Shown in pieces: positions 42,102-51,776 of a stretch of 64,000 bases of DNA. Position numbers and translations under genes: made by a program. This DNA is from Kitasatospora indigofera (GTDB lineage Bacteria; Actinomycetota; Actinomycetes; Streptomycetales; Streptomycetaceae). The notes under the pieces were generated by a model that worked only from the letters and a program-made list of their open reading frames with translations, ran no database searches and was not told the origin of the DNA. Positions within the stretch are counted from its first letter, which is position 1, and each line of letters starts with the position of its first letter. Location of the stretch: positions 1 through 64,000 of the forward strand of contig NZ_BNBO01000050.1 of NCBI RefSeq assembly GCF_014655955.1. Direction: 5' to 3'.

Positions 42102-43769
42102 ATGGTGATACCGAAGGGCGCGAACGTGCCGCTGGACGCGGCCGGTGTCCGCGTCGAACTCGGCTGGCAGGGCGGACCGGGCGTGCCCGACGCCGATGCC
42201 TCCGCGCTGCTGCTCGCCGGCGGCAAGGTCCGCTCCGACGACGACTTCGTCTTCTACAACCAGCCGCAGGACGCCTCCGGCGCGGTCCGCCACCTCGGGA
42301 AGCAGCAGCTCCCCGGTGGCGTCGTCGACACGCTGACGGTGTCGCTCGCCGCACTCGAACCGGCCGTGCAGACGGTGCTGCTGGCCGCCTCCAGCGACGG
42401 CGGGACCTTCGGCAGCCTGCCCGGCCTGCACCTGCGGGTGCTGGACGCGGACTCGGGACGGGAGCTGGTCCGCTTCGAGGACACCGGGGCCAGCACCGAG
42501 ACGGCCTTCGTCCTCGGCGAGCTGTACCGGCGCGGCGAGGGCTGGAAGTTCCGCGCGGTCGGCCAGGGCTACGACTCCGGGCTGGCGGGGCTGGCCACCG
42601 ACTACGGCATCCAGGTCGACGCGGAGCCGGCACCCGCTCAGGCACCCGCCCCGGCCGCCGTTTCCGCTCCCGTGCCCGTCCTGGCCCCCGAGCCCGCCCC
42701 GGCCCCCGCGCCCCCGCAGCACCCGTTCGCCGCGACGCCGGCGCCGCCCGCGCAGCCGTCCGCACCGGAGCCGGAGCCGGAGCACTTCCAGCTCCCGGAC
42801 CCGCAGCAGTACGCGCCGCCGCAGCAGTTCCCGACGCCCCCGGCGTCGTACCAGCCGGCCTCGTACCCGCCGCAGCCGCTGCCCTCGGCGCCGGACCCCC
42901 GGCAGTTCGGGGCCCCGCCGGTACCGCCCGCCCCGACCCTCGCCCAGCCCGTGCCGTACCCGGACCCGGCCCCGTACCCCGCTCCTGTCCCGCAGCCGCA
43001 GCCGCAGCCGCAGCCGTACCCCGGGCCCGCGCCGTACCCGGCCCCGGACCAGCAGTCGTACGGGGGCCACGGCCAGGCCCCGCCCGCCGCCGCGCCGCTC
43101 AACCTCAGCAAGGTCTCGCTGACCGCCAAGGACCCGGTGCTCTCGCTGGTCAAGCACGGCGCTACCGGCGGCCTGATGCGGGTGAACCTCAACTGGACAC
43201 CCGTCGGCGGCGCGCCGAAGGCACCGGAGCGCGGTGGCTGGCTCGGCAAGAAGCTCCGGGGCGCGCAGGGCGCGGGCCCGGCTCCGCAGGACAGCGGCCG
43301 GGACCTGGACCTCGCCTGCCTGTGGGAACTGCAGGACGGCAGCAGGGACATCGTCCAGGCGGTCGGCCAGAAGTTCGGGAACCTCTACGCGCCGCCGTTC
43401 ATCCAACTGGCCAACGACGACCGCACCGGTTCGCTGGCCACCGGTGAGGACCTCTGGATCAACCTCGACCGGGCCGCCGAGATCAAGCGGCTGCTGATCT
43501 TCGCCTTCGCCTTCGACCAGCGCCCGCTGACCGGCCTCCACGGCCTGGCCACGCTCTTCCCCGCGGCCGGGCCGCCGGTGGAACTCGCCGTCGACGGATG
43601 CGAGTTCCCGGCCACCAGCTGCGTGGTGGCGCTGCTGGAGAACGACGGCACCGGCCTCACCGTGCACCGGCAGGGCCAGTACTACCAGCGCACCCCCGAC
43701 TTCTCGGACCATCAGTTCATCGACCAGGCCTACGGCTGGGGCCTCACCTGGGTGAACGGCAAGAAGTAG
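42102..43769 (+). CDS. TerD-family protein with two domains and Pro-rich linker
   Basis: A 555-residue cytoplasmic protein. Residues 1-180 are a TerD domain (VRVELGWQGG, DDDFVFYNQPQDASGAVRHL, FVLGELYRRGEGWKFRAVGQ). Residues 195-330 are a Pro/Ala/Gln/Tyr-rich linker, and residues 335-555 are a second TerD/TerA-like domain (LNLSKVSLTAKDPVLSLVKH, DLDLACLWELQDGSRDIVQA, NDDRTGSLATGEDLWINLDR). The acidic NDDRTG...GEDLWI stretch is a calcium-binding loop type known in TerD. The family is linked to tellurite resistance and stress response. The start is ATG 42102; a GTG immediately after is also possible. Confidence 0.9.
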   Translation: MVIPKGANVPLDAAGVRVELGWQGGPGVPDADASALLLAGGKVRSDDDFVFYNQPQDASGAVRHLGKQQLPGGVVDTLTVSLAALEPAVQTVLLAASSDGGTFGSLPGLHLRVLDADSGRELVRFEDTGASTETAFVLGELYRRGEGWKFRAVGQGYDSGLAGLATDYGIQVDAEPAPAQAPAPAAVSAPVPVLAPEPAPAPAPPQHPFAATPAPPAQPSAPEPEPEHFQLPDPQQYAPPQQFPTPPASYQPASYPPQPLPSAPDPRQFGAPPVPPAPTLAQPVPYPDPAPYPAPVPQPQPQPQPYPGPAPYPAPDQQSYGGHGQAPPAAAPLNLSKVSLTAKDPVLSLVKHGATGGLMRVNLNWTPVGGAPKAPERGGWLGKKLRGAQGAGPAPQDSGRDLDLACLWELQDGSRDIVQAVGQKFGNLYAPPFIQLANDDRTGSLATGEDLWINLDRAAEIKRLLIFAFAFDQRPLTGLHGLATLFPAAGPPVELAVDGCEFPATSCVVALLENDGTGLTVHRQGQYYQRTPDFSDHQFIDQAYGWGLTWVNGKK

Positions 43770-43854
43770 CCGGGCACGGCCGGGTCGGGGCCGGCCGCCC
43801 GGGCACGGCCGACCGGTACCGGCCGGCTGCCGGGCGGCCCGCACCCGGCCGGGT

Positions 43855-44589
43855 TCACCCGCGGGCGAACCCGGCCAGGTAGGCCTTGAGCGCGTCCGGG
43901 TCGCCGAACACGTCGAGCCGCTCGGCCGGACGGCGGCCCCAGAGGAGCAGCAGCAGGTCCGAGGCGGTGCCCCGGACGGCCGCCGCGCCCCTGCCGTGCT
44001 CGTGGCCGATCCGCCAGCCGCCGTCCACCGCCCGCAGCGTCCACTCGCCGCCGGCCTCGCCCGCCGCACCGTCGGTGGCGTGCAGGTGCAGCCCGGCCGC
44101 GGCCAGCCCGGCGGGCGGCACGGGCGGCAGGAAGTGGGCCAGCAACTCGTCCACGCCGTCCAGCGCGAGGAGCCGCTCCACCGGTTCGTCCCGGCCGGCG
44201 GCGTTCACCGCGTCCCAGGCGTGCACGGCGGTCTCCTGGGCCATCCGGCGCTGGATGAACCCGGCGTCCGCGCGGTCCGCCCAACTCCACCGGGGGAGTG
44301 CCGGGTCCAGAGCCTCCAGGACGGCCGCGGCGCGCTCGGCTCCCTCGGCGAACCAGGCGACCAGGTCCGGCTCGGGCGGCCGCGACGGCTCGGTGTGCTG
44401 CTCGGGGCCGGCGATCTCCCCGGCGGCGACCAGCCGCCAGAACCGGTGCACCACACCGGTGTGCCAGACCAGGTCGGCCACCGTCCAGTCCGGGCAGCTC
44501 GGCACCCGCGCCGTGAGACCGCCCTCGGCGGCGGCCGCCAGGCGGGCACTGTCGCGGCGGAGGGCCGCAATGTAGTCGGTTCTGTCCAT
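43855..44589 (-). CDS. Mycothiol-dependent maleylpyruvate-isomerase-family protein
   Basis: A 244-residue protein of the DinB-like mycothiol-dependent maleylpyruvate isomerase family. The N-terminal helical domain has MDRTDYIAALRRDSARLAAA, PDWTVADLVWHTGVVHRFW and QETAVHAWDAVNA, where the three His residues form the metal site. The C-terminal MDMPI_C-type domain ends near AYLAGFARG. A -10-like TACCGT lies 7 nt before the ATG at 44589, so the mRNA is likely leaderless. The catalysed thiol-transfer or isomerisation reaction is unknown. It is a second DinB-type protein in the window, after 17296-17862. Confidence 0.9.
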   Translation of the reverse strand: MDRTDYIAALRRDSARLAAAAEGGLTARVPSCPDWTVADLVWHTGVVHRFWRLVAAGEIAGPEQHTEPSRPPEPDLVAWFAEGAERAAAVLEALDPALPRWSWADRADAGFIQRRMAQETAVHAWDAVNAAGRDEPVERLLALDGVDELLAHFLPPVPPAGLAAAGLHLHATDGAAGEAGGEWTLRAVDGGWRIGHEHGRGAAAVRGTASDLLLLLWGRRPAERLDVFGDPDALKAYLAGFARG

Positions 44590-44796
44590 GCGGCCGACGG
44601 TAGGCCATGCCCGACGGTTCCCGCCCGGCATATTCTCCCGGCCGCGCGCCCCGCGCCCAGCCGGCCGGGTCCCGGCCTGACCGGCGGACCCGGCCGGCGG
44701 CGGCCGGGGTTCCCCGGCCCGTCGCCGCCCCCCACCTGGGCGGTCGTCAGCCGCAGGCTAGGATCTGCGGATCTTGGCCGAGTGGGAGGACGTTCC

Positions 44797-45339
44797 GTGA
44801 GTGGTGGGCCGAAACTGGTGGGACTCGTCGCATCGGTACGGATACAGGCGTCCCTGCTGCTCCCGGTGAGTCTGGTGAGCTGCGTGCCGGCCTATGCCTG
44901 GGGAACCCACCGGCTGGACCTCACGATGAGCGTGGCGATCGCCGTGCTCCTCTTCGCGACGACGTTCTCGGCACTCCTGAAGGCCCGCCGGCCCTGGTAC
45001 GGGGAGCGGCTGGCGCGGATGACGCCGCCGCCGGCGGACGCTGAGCTGGTCGCGCGGGAGGAGACCTTCGACCTGTTCTCCCGCGGCCTCACCAAGCCGC
45101 TGCTGCTGGTCCTGCTGACCGGACTCGTGCTCAGCTACGCCACGGGGGTGCCGGCCGGCATGCTCCTGGCGGGCCTGGCGGGCGCGATGCTCCGGCAGTC
45201 CTGGTGGCTGGCGGCCGAGGAGGAGCGGCTGGGCGGCCGCATCGTGTGCCTGCACACGCCGGTCCACGTCACGGCCGACGACCCCGCCGGCCCGGCGTAC
45301 CGGCGGGCCCGCTTCTGGATCGTCCGCGAGGCGTCCTGA
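44797..45339 (+). CDS. Small integral membrane protein
   Basis: A 180-residue protein with four hydrophobic segments, about residues 20-38, 43-60, 105-122 and 125-142. The polar loop ARRPWYGERLARMTPPPADA lies between the second and third, and a soluble C-terminus ending RRARFWIVREAS follows. I do not recognise a family. The start is GTG 44797, with GGGAGGA 6 nt upstream. A -10-like TAGGAT precedes it (44758-44763). There is no partner on the same strand. Confidence 0.75.
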   Translation: MSGGPKLVGLVASVRIQASLLLPVSLVSCVPAYAWGTHRLDLTMSVAIAVLLFATTFSALLKARRPWYGERLARMTPPPADAELVAREETFDLFSRGLTKPLLLVLLTGLVLSYATGVPAGMLLAGLAGAMLRQSWWLAAEEERLGGRIVCLHTPVHVTADDPAGPAYRRARFWIVREAS

Positions 45340-45452
45340 CCCGGCCGTCCCGAGCCGGCCGGGCCCCGGTCCGCGGCCGGCCGCCGGATTTTGATGAACA
45401 TTGACCAAAGCGCGGGCGAGCGCTGACGAACCCCGTCCGTAGGGTCACCGGT

Positions 45453-46133
45453 ATGCCCTCACAACCCCGGAGGCCCTCGGGGCTCCCCGTGCTGCCCTAC
45501 CGCAAACCCACACCCGGGCGGGACTACTGGATCCTCGACGACGCACTGCCCGACATCGACGCCGTCCGCGCCCGCGTCCTCGCCCGCGACGACTGGGCCG
45601 AGGGCTACCCGCACAAGCCGGAGAGCTGGCCGGGCCTGCGGACCATGCCCGGCCTCGAACCGGACGAACTCGCCCACATCGAGAAGCTGGTACGGCGCGC
45701 CACCGGCGCCCACCGACTCTGGGTGGAGACCGCCCCCGGCGGCGCCACCCTCAACCACAACTGCATCCAGGTGGTCGGCAAGGACGAGTGCGAGCCACGC
45801 CCGCACACCGACTCCCGGGCGCTCTGCCGCTACGCCGCCGTGCTCTACCTCAACCCTGACGTGCCCAAGGACACCGGCACCAGCTTCTACCGGCAGAGCA
45901 TGCCCGGCGGCCGGCTCGGCGGGAACCTGGTGACGGCCCCGCACACCAACCTGGTGGAGGCCCTGGGCACCCGTTTCGTCCCCGCCGACGCGTTCACCGA
46001 GGACGTCCGGGTGCCGAACCGCTACAACCGCCTGCTGCTCTACACCTCCAACCTGATCCACACCGCGACCGGCTACTGGGGCAGCACCCTGGAGGAGAAA
46101 CGCATGACGGCGGTCTTCTTCTGGATGGCCTGA
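45453..46133 (+). CDS. DUF6445-like 2-oxoglutarate/Fe(II) oxygenase
   Basis: A 226-residue cytoplasmic protein with a cupin-type oxygenase layout resembling DUF6445. Candidate iron ligands are His and Asp of CEPRPHTDSRALCRYA and His in SNLIHTATGYWGS. The Arg of EEKRMTAVFFW would bind 2-oxoglutarate. HxD...H spacing is about 85 residues, within the usual range. TAGGGT (45440-45445) ends 7 nt before the ATG, giving a leaderless mRNA. The substrate is unknown; small-molecule or peptide hydroxylation is inferred from the fold only. Confidence 0.8.
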   Translation: MPSQPRRPSGLPVLPYRKPTPGRDYWILDDALPDIDAVRARVLARDDWAEGYPHKPESWPGLRTMPGLEPDELAHIEKLVRRATGAHRLWVETAPGGATLNHNCIQVVGKDECEPRPHTDSRALCRYAAVLYLNPDVPKDTGTSFYRQSMPGGRLGGNLVTAPHTNLVEALGTRFVPADAFTEDVRVPNRYNRLLLYTSNLIHTATGYWGSTLEEKRMTAVFFWMA

Positions 46134-46354
46134 ACCGGCCGGGTGGGGGCCCGAAGCCGACCGGACCGACGCCATGACCGCAGGCCCTGTCCGTCGTGAG
46201 CCCGAGCCGGATCCGGCCACCCCTCCTCACCGAGGCTGACCGTCCCCCGTCCCGCAGGGTGAGGCCGGACCGCTCCGCAGGACGATGCCCGCCCGCCCGG
46301 GCCGGTGCCAGGCTGGCCGCGAGGCCGGAGGGGACCGGCCCGGGAGGGAACACC

Positions 46355-47686
46355 ATGCCTGACGTACAGTCGTCCGACCCGCGGGCCGGCCGCGCCCGCC
46401 GCACCGGCACCGGCCGCGCCGCCGCCCGCCGGATCGCCGCCGGGGTGCTGGCCGGCGCCGCCCTGCTGGCCTTCGCGCCCACCGCATCGGCCGCCGGCCT
46501 CCCGCCCGGGCCGGGCGACCCGGCCGCGGCCGGGGCCCGCCACGGCGACTCCGCCGCCCTGGACCGCGCCCTCGACGCGCTGGTCACCGACGCCGGTGTG
46601 TCGGCGGCGCTCGGCGAGGTCCGCGACCACGGCCGCGCGGTGTGGCGCGGTGCCTCCGGCCGGGCGGACCTGGACACCGGGGCCGCCGCCCGCCCCGACG
46701 GCCGGTTCCGGATCGGCAGCGTCACCAAGACCTTCGTGTCCACCGTCGTCCTGCAACTCGTCGCCGAGGGACGGGTGAAGCTGGACGAGCCGATCGAGCG
46801 GTACCTGCCCGGCGCGGTGCGCGGCGGCGAGGGCATCACCGTCCGCCAACTGCTCAACCACACCAGCGGCCTCCACGACTACCTGGCCGACCCGAGCGTC
46901 TACTTCCACGACGAGGCCGACCTGGACAGCTGGCTCACCACCGGCCGCTGGACCACCTACCGGCCCCAGCAACTGCTGGACATCGCCAACCGGTACGCCC
47001 CCGACTTCCCGCCCGGCCGGCAGTGGAGCTACTCCAACACCAACTACGTGGTGATCGGCATGATGATTGAGAAGATCACCGGCCGGACCTGGAACCAGGA
47101 GGTCGAACGCCGGATCATCCGCCCGCTCGGCCTCGACCGCACCACCATGCCGGCCGGCTCCACCACGATCCCGGGCCGCTACGCCCACGGCTACCTCAAG
47201 CGGGCCTCCGGGGAGCGGGTGGACGTCAGCGAACTCAACCCCTCGGTGGCCTACGCCGCCGGGGCCGGCATCTCCACCACCGACGACCTGGCCCGCTTCA
47301 ACGCCGCCCTGCTCGGCGGCCGCCTGCTGCGCCCCGCCCAGCTGAAGGAGATGATGACCACCGTCCCCGTCGACGAGGACGGCCGCTACGGCTACGGGCT
47401 GGGGCTGACACGGCAGACGCTGCCCTGCGGGGATTTCTGGGGCCACGACGGCGGCATCGCCGGCTACGCCACCTTCCTGCTCGGCGACGCCGCCGGCCGG
47501 CACCAGGTGGCGCTGTCGGTGAACCCCTACCAGGGCGGCGACCCGGACCGCGCCGCCGCCGCGCTGGACGCCGCCCTGGTCAAGACGGCCTGCGGCCCCG
47601 ACACGCCCGTCCCGCCGGCGCCGAAGGCCCCGGCCGCGCCCGGTGCCCGCGCGCAGGCCCTGACGGCGGTGCCGGGCCTGCGCTGA
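46355..47686 (+). CDS. Secreted serine hydrolase, DD-carboxypeptidase/beta-lactamase class C type
   Basis: A 443-residue exported serine peptidase or esterase. A Sec signal (GRAAARRIAAGVLAGAALLA) ends near ASAAG (residue 47). The SxxK motif is Ser122-Val-Thr-Lys125 in GSVTKTFVS, the YxN motif is YSNTNYVVIG, and HDGG in FWGHDGGIAGYATF replaces the KTG triad. Such enzymes act as D-alanyl-D-alanine carboxypeptidases or esterases at the cell surface. GGGAGGG about 6 nt before the ATG at 46355 gives the start. A 16-bp hairpin shared with the convergent lectin gene terminates it. Confidence 0.92.
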   Translation: MPDVQSSDPRAGRARRTGTGRAAARRIAAGVLAGAALLAFAPTASAAGLPPGPGDPAAAGARHGDSAALDRALDALVTDAGVSAALGEVRDHGRAVWRGASGRADLDTGAAARPDGRFRIGSVTKTFVSTVVLQLVAEGRVKLDEPIERYLPGAVRGGEGITVRQLLNHTSGLHDYLADPSVYFHDEADLDSWLTTGRWTTYRPQQLLDIANRYAPDFPPGRQWSYSNTNYVVIGMMIEKITGRTWNQEVERRIIRPLGLDRTTMPAGSTTIPGRYAHGYLKRASGERVDVSELNPSVAYAAGAGISTTDDLARFNAALLGGRLLRPAQLKEMMTTVPVDEDGRYGYGLGLTRQTLPCGDFWGHDGGIAGYATFLLGDAAGRHQVALSVNPYQGGDPDRAAAALDAALVKTACGPDTPVPPAPKAPAAPGARAQALTAVPGLR

Positions 47687-47789
47687 GGCCTGCGCCGAGA
47701 CCTGCGCCGGGCCGGGGGAGGCTCGGGGGAGCGGGGTACGGGGGCTCGGGGGAGCGGGGGAGCGGCGTACGGGGGTACGGGGGAACGGG

Positions 47790-47824
47790 CCGGGCCCGCC
47801 ACGCAGGGTGCGTGGCGGGCCCGG
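47790..47824. terminator. Bidirectional 16-bp hairpin
   Basis: A perfect 16-bp GC-rich stem with a GGG loop lies between two convergent genes, 103 bp after the serine hydrolase stop and 45 bp before the stop of the lectin protein. It lacks U-tracts on either side but is positioned to end both transcripts. Confidence 0.8.
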
Positions 47825-47868
47825 TGGTGCAGGTGGTTCGGGTGATGCGTGGGGGACCCCGGCGCGGG

Positions 47869-50800
47869 TCAGGCGATCCGCAGGCTCGACAGCCAGCCGC
47901 CGGTCAGCGTCTCGCGCGGGCCGAGCTGGACGGGCGGCTGCCAGACCTGGTCGGTGTACGGCATGCACTGCCAGAGGATCAGCCGGGTGTTGTCCGCCGT
48001 GCTGCTGCCCGGCGAGGCCAGGCACCAGTTGACGCCGTTGACGCCGTCGTAGCCCCGGTTCTGCAGGTGGCCGTCCGGCAGGCCCAGCCACTGCTGGGCC
48101 GGGGAGCCGTTGCAGGGCGCGAGCACGCCGAGCGGGTTGGAGTTGGGCGGCACCGTGATGTCCAGGCACTTGCCCAGCGTCATCAGGCTGTTGTTGTTCC
48201 AGGTCCAGTGCTGGTTGCCGCCGCCCAGGCAGGTGAACAGGATGGCGTCGGTCTGCGCGTAGGCGATGTCCACGCACTTGTTGCCGATGCCGGTGATGCT
48301 GCTGGAGACGGAGCTGCTGAAGCCGTTGGCGCCGTCGCCGTGCCAGAAGCGCATGGCGCCGTCGACGGTGATGCCGACCAGGTCGACCTTGCCGTCGAGG
48401 TCGAGGTCGCCCGGCGCGGAGAGGCTCTTCAGGGCGGCGGTGCCCCAGCCGGTGGTGCCCAGCGGCACCCGGGTCGAGCCGGCGCCGAGGCTGGTCGCGC
48501 CGGCGGCCGGGACGTACGGGTACATCCGCAGGCCGTCCGTGGTGGAGGTGCGGGAGCGGGCGATCAGGTCGGGGTTGCCGTCACCGGTGAGGTCCACCGC
48601 GCGGATGATCTCCATGCCGTTCCAGCCGGCGTTGCCGACCTCCTGCGGCGCGCTGAAGGCGCACTCGCCGTCGGTGGTGAGGCAGGCCCGGCCGTAGATG
48701 GCGTACAGCTTGTCGTTGGCCACCACCAGGAGGTCCTGGACGTTGTCCTTGGCCGTGGACGTGGCGGAGGTGCCGATGTCGCCCGCGGCGGCGAGCTGGG
48801 TCACGTCGGCCCAGCCGAAGGGGGCGCCCGCGGTCAGCTTCGGGTCGACGACGCTGGTGCCCATGGTGTTCTGGAACTGCACCGCGCCCGCGCCGGGCCC
48901 GCCACCGTCGTTGGCGTAGAGGTAGAGCGCGCGCCGGGTCGGGTCGCCGATGGCCGGCTGGATCGCCAGTACGTCCTGGGCGCCGTCGTCCCAGCTGGTC
49001 CGGGGCTGGCCGGCCGGCGGCTGGTCGGGGACGCCGTCGTTGACGTAGTCGCCGCCGCGGGCCACCAGGGCGCTCTGCCAGGCCGGCGGCTCGGCGGAGA
49101 GCGGATCGGTGCCGCGGGCGAAGGCGGAGGTCACCAGGCCGGTGGCGTTGTCGACGGAGGCGGTGCCCTTGTAGAAGTAGAGCCGCTCCTCGTCGCTCAC
49201 GGTGCCGACCAGGTCCACGTAGCCGTCGTTGTCGAAGTCGCCCGCGACCTTGGGCGCGGTGGCCGGGCGGGTCGGGTAGAAGCGGTACGCGGCGGTGGAG
49301 GAGCGGTTTCCGGCCGGGTCCACGCTCGCCGCGTACAGGGTGTGCAGGCCGGCGCCGGCCGGCGTGTACGACGGCAGGGTGACCAGGCCGCCGGAGGTGG
49401 TGGTGGCCGTGCCGGCGAGGCTGTCGGTGTCGTACGAGTAGACGTACTTCACCACGTCCGGGTCGCCGCCCCCGTTGAGGGTGAAGTTGGTCGCGGTGCC
49501 GGCCGGGGCGCCGAACCGCTGCGCCGGGTACTGCGGCGAGGCGATGGCGGGCGGGTTCTTCGGGCCCAGCGGGTCCACCTTGAAGTGGCAGGGGACGGCG
49601 GGTACGCCGGCGGAGGCGTCGGTGCCGTCCTCGGCCCGGACCTGCCAGCGCAGGCTGATCGGCCGGTCGGTGGGGATGTACTGGGCCGGGATCGGGAAGC
49701 TCACCGGGCTGCCGCTGTTGACGAAGCCCGAGGTCCAGTCGGTCAGCAGGGTGTTGGTGTCGTCGTCGGCCAGCCAGAAGTGCGCCCGGACCTGGTCGCC
49801 CTGCGGGTCGCTGACGGTGGCCTGGAGCTGGATGAGGTTCGTCCCGGTGGTGGCGCCGAGGACGGTCGCGCCCGTCGCCGTGGTCGCGCAGACCGTGGAC
49901 GGGTTGGTCCCGTAGGCCGTCGGCGCGTCCGGCGGGTAGTTGTAGTTGACGACCAGCCGGGGGTTGTTGTCGAACTTCTTCCAGCCGTAGGTGTCGCTCT
50001 CGTTGCTCGCCCGCAGGCCGAGGGTCAGGCTGGGCGACTGGTACTGCACGCCCGCCATCACGGCGTTGTAGGCGTTGAAGTAGACCCAGTCGTCACCGCA
50101 GCCGTGCGCCTCGTTGCCCTTGGCGACGTTCTGGGTGTCGGACCAGCCGCCCCAGCCCGGCTGGTTGTTCCAGTTGGTGCCGGAGTTGATCGCGCCGGTC
50201 CACCAGAGCTCCACCGGCCGCGCCGAGCAGCTCCAGGCGTGGGTCTCGACGATCTCGAAGCGGGCGCTGTTGATCCGCACGCCCGGCCGGGTGAAGTTCC
50301 AGCTGTCCATCTGGAAGAACGACCGGCTGGTGCCGCCGTCCTGGTCCTCGTGACCGACCCGGGCGATGTCGTTGGCGTTCCAGTAGGCCTGGTTGGGGTA
50401 GCTCTTGTCGACCCGGGTCCACGCCTGGCGCCCGAAGGCGGTCACGGACGGGTCGATCACCAGCGGGAACTCGGTGTCGGCGGCGGTGAGCAGCCGGGCG
50501 TCGGGCTTCACCTCCAGGGTGTCGCCCACCACGGAGATCGGCAGGTGGGCCGTCCGGTCGGTCGGATCGGGGGCCTCCTCGGCGGGGATGTCCTGCGGTC
50601 CGGGCGCGGCCGGCCCGGCACCGTCGGCGGCCGCCGCCGCTCCCTTGGCCGCGGGGCTCTTGGCCGCGGTGCCGGCGGCCGCCGCCGCGTCGCCGCGCGA
50701 GTCCCACATCAGGGCGCTGGGCCCGGCCCAGACGGTGGCGCCGGTGGTGTCCTTGACCTCCAGCCCGCCGCCCTCGCCGGTGGAGACGGCGACGTTCTGG

Positions 50801-51423
50801 CCGTCGAGACGGAACCGGAGGTCGGCCAGCCGGGGATCGAGCGCGGCCTGACGGGTCTTCACCACCAGTACCTGGGTGTAGCCGTCGCCGGTGGCGGTCA
50901 CCTTGAGGTCGACGTCGGGCAGCACCGCCGGGTAGGTCGCGGTGGCGCCGTCCAGGGTCGGCGCGGGCAGCGCGTCGGGCCAGCTGATGCTGAGCCTGCG
51001 CGGCCCCTTGGCCAGGGTGATCAGCGGCTTGCCGCCGCCCCCGGAGAACGCGACGTCCACGGCGGAGGCCGCGGGCCTGACCGTCCCGTCGGCGGCGGCC
51101 TTCAGCGTGGGGTCGACCGGGGTCCAGCCGCCGCCGGTGCGGATCCGGACCGGCCGCAGGTGCTGGGTGACGGTGTGGCTGCCGTCCGGATTGACCACCT
51201 GCTCGCTGGTCTCGCTCCGGGCCGCGAGGAGCTCCACCGGCTGCCCGGTGCGCGCGGCCTGCTGGCGGGCGCTCTCCGCCTCGGCGGCCGGGGCGCTCTG
51301 CCCGGAGTCCGACCGCGGGGCGGCCGCGCCGGCCGGTGCGGCGGGAATCCCGGCGACCGACAGGGCCAGGCCGCCGACCAGGAGGGGTACGAGCCCCCGA
51401 CCGCCGATTCTTCTGAATCTCAC
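47869..51423 (-). CDS. Secreted DNRLRE / FG-GAP / ricin-lectin multidomain protein
   Basis: A 1184-residue exported protein. The signal peptide ends near residue 34. Residues 50-320 include two beta-rich modules (PVRIRTGGGWTPVDPTLKAA, ISWPDALPAP). Residues about 325-495 form a DNRLRE-like carbohydrate-binding domain (SARFEIVETHAWSCSARPVE). Ig-like parts follow, then FG-GAP/VCBS repeats near residues 724, 944 and 1006 (GDFDNDGYVDLVG, DLTGDGNPDLIAR, GDLDLDGKVDLVG; calcium-binding Asp-rich loops). The C-terminus (1045-1165) is a ricin-B lectin with NQHWTWNNN, PAQQWLGLPDG and DQVWQPPV. The GTG start has GGAGGA 6 nt upstream. It is divergent from the RHS gene, suggesting a secreted partner or carrier. 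Confidence 0.9.
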   Translation of the reverse strand: MRFRRIGGRGLVPLLVGGLALSVAGIPAAPAGAAAPRSDSGQSAPAAEAESARQQAARTGQPVELLAARSETSEQVVNPDGSHTVTQHLRPVRIRTGGGWTPVDPTLKAAADGTVRPAASAVDVAFSGGGGKPLITLAKGPRRLSISWPDALPAPTLDGATATYPAVLPDVDLKVTATGDGYTQVLVVKTRQAALDPRLADLRFRLDGQNVAVSTGEGGGLEVKDTTGATVWAGPSALMWDSRGDAAAAAGTAAKSPAAKGAAAAADGAGPAAPGPQDIPAEEAPDPTDRTAHLPISVVGDTLEVKPDARLLTAADTEFPLVIDPSVTAFGRQAWTRVDKSYPNQAYWNANDIARVGHEDQDGGTSRSFFQMDSWNFTRPGVRINSARFEIVETHAWSCSARPVELWWTGAINSGTNWNNQPGWGGWSDTQNVAKGNEAHGCGDDWVYFNAYNAVMAGVQYQSPSLTLGLRASNESDTYGWKKFDNNPRLVVNYNYPPDAPTAYGTNPSTVCATTATGATVLGATTGTNLIQLQATVSDPQGDQVRAHFWLADDDTNTLLTDWTSGFVNSGSPVSFPIPAQYIPTDRPISLRWQVRAEDGTDASAGVPAVPCHFKVDPLGPKNPPAIASPQYPAQRFGAPAGTATNFTLNGGGDPDVVKYVYSYDTDSLAGTATTTSGGLVTLPSYTPAGAGLHTLYAASVDPAGNRSSTAAYRFYPTRPATAPKVAGDFDNDGYVDLVGTVSDEERLYFYKGTASVDNATGLVTSAFARGTDPLSAEPPAWQSALVARGGDYVNDGVPDQPPAGQPRTSWDDGAQDVLAIQPAIGDPTRRALYLYANDGGGPGAGAVQFQNTMGTSVVDPKLTAGAPFGWADVTQLAAAGDIGTSATSTAKDNVQDLLVVANDKLYAIYGRACLTTDGECAFSAPQEVGNAGWNGMEIIRAVDLTGDGNPDLIARSRTSTTDGLRMYPYVPAAGATSLGAGSTRVPLGTTGWGTAALKSLSAPGDLDLDGKVDLVGITVDGAMRFWHGDGANGFSSSVSSSITGIGNKCVDIAYAQTDAILFTCLGGGNQHWTWNNNSLMTLGKCLDITVPPNSNPLGVLAPCNGSPAQQWLGLPDGHLQNRGYDGVNGVNWCLASPGSSTADNTRLILWQCMPYTDQVWQPPVQLGPRETLTGGWLSSLRIA

Positions 51424-51776
51424 GTAATTCCTCCGGGTGAATATCGAATAGCAGGGACACCCTACTCACTGCGGTCGAAATCTGCTGGACAAATATGATC
51501 CGGACAATCCTTGCCAGGTGCGACAAAATCACGGAGGGATATCGGCATTTAGGTGGCATGTCCGATGTGGCCTGTGCTTCCCCGGTGCCTGATGCTGCAT
51601 CACTTGCCCCGGTAGAAAGCCACTCATGACGTTCAGTTTGCTATGTCTGAATTGTTCCTGGGGTGTCGGTGGTCGAAATGTCGGGCTGCCGGAAATGCGC
51701 TGGGAAAAGGGGTGGGCAGGGTACTTGCCGCCCTGGTACGTTCCACGGGCCGCTGATCACTGTGGGGGGTTGCGAC
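51424..51776. other. Divergent regulatory region between lectin and RHS genes
   Basis: About 350 bp of distinctly lower GC with no gene. It must carry both promoters. I see possible -10 elements (TAGGGT leftward near 51466), but no well-spaced pairs and no strong operator. The low GC contrasts with the coding flanks and may reflect foreign origin. Confidence 0.5.

Noticed and set aside
47812..51498. A 1228-codon open frame antisense to the lectin/FG-GAP gene
   Set aside because: Low-complexity Gly/Val/Arg-rich translation. The opposite strand has a ribosome-binding site, signal peptide and recognisable domains.
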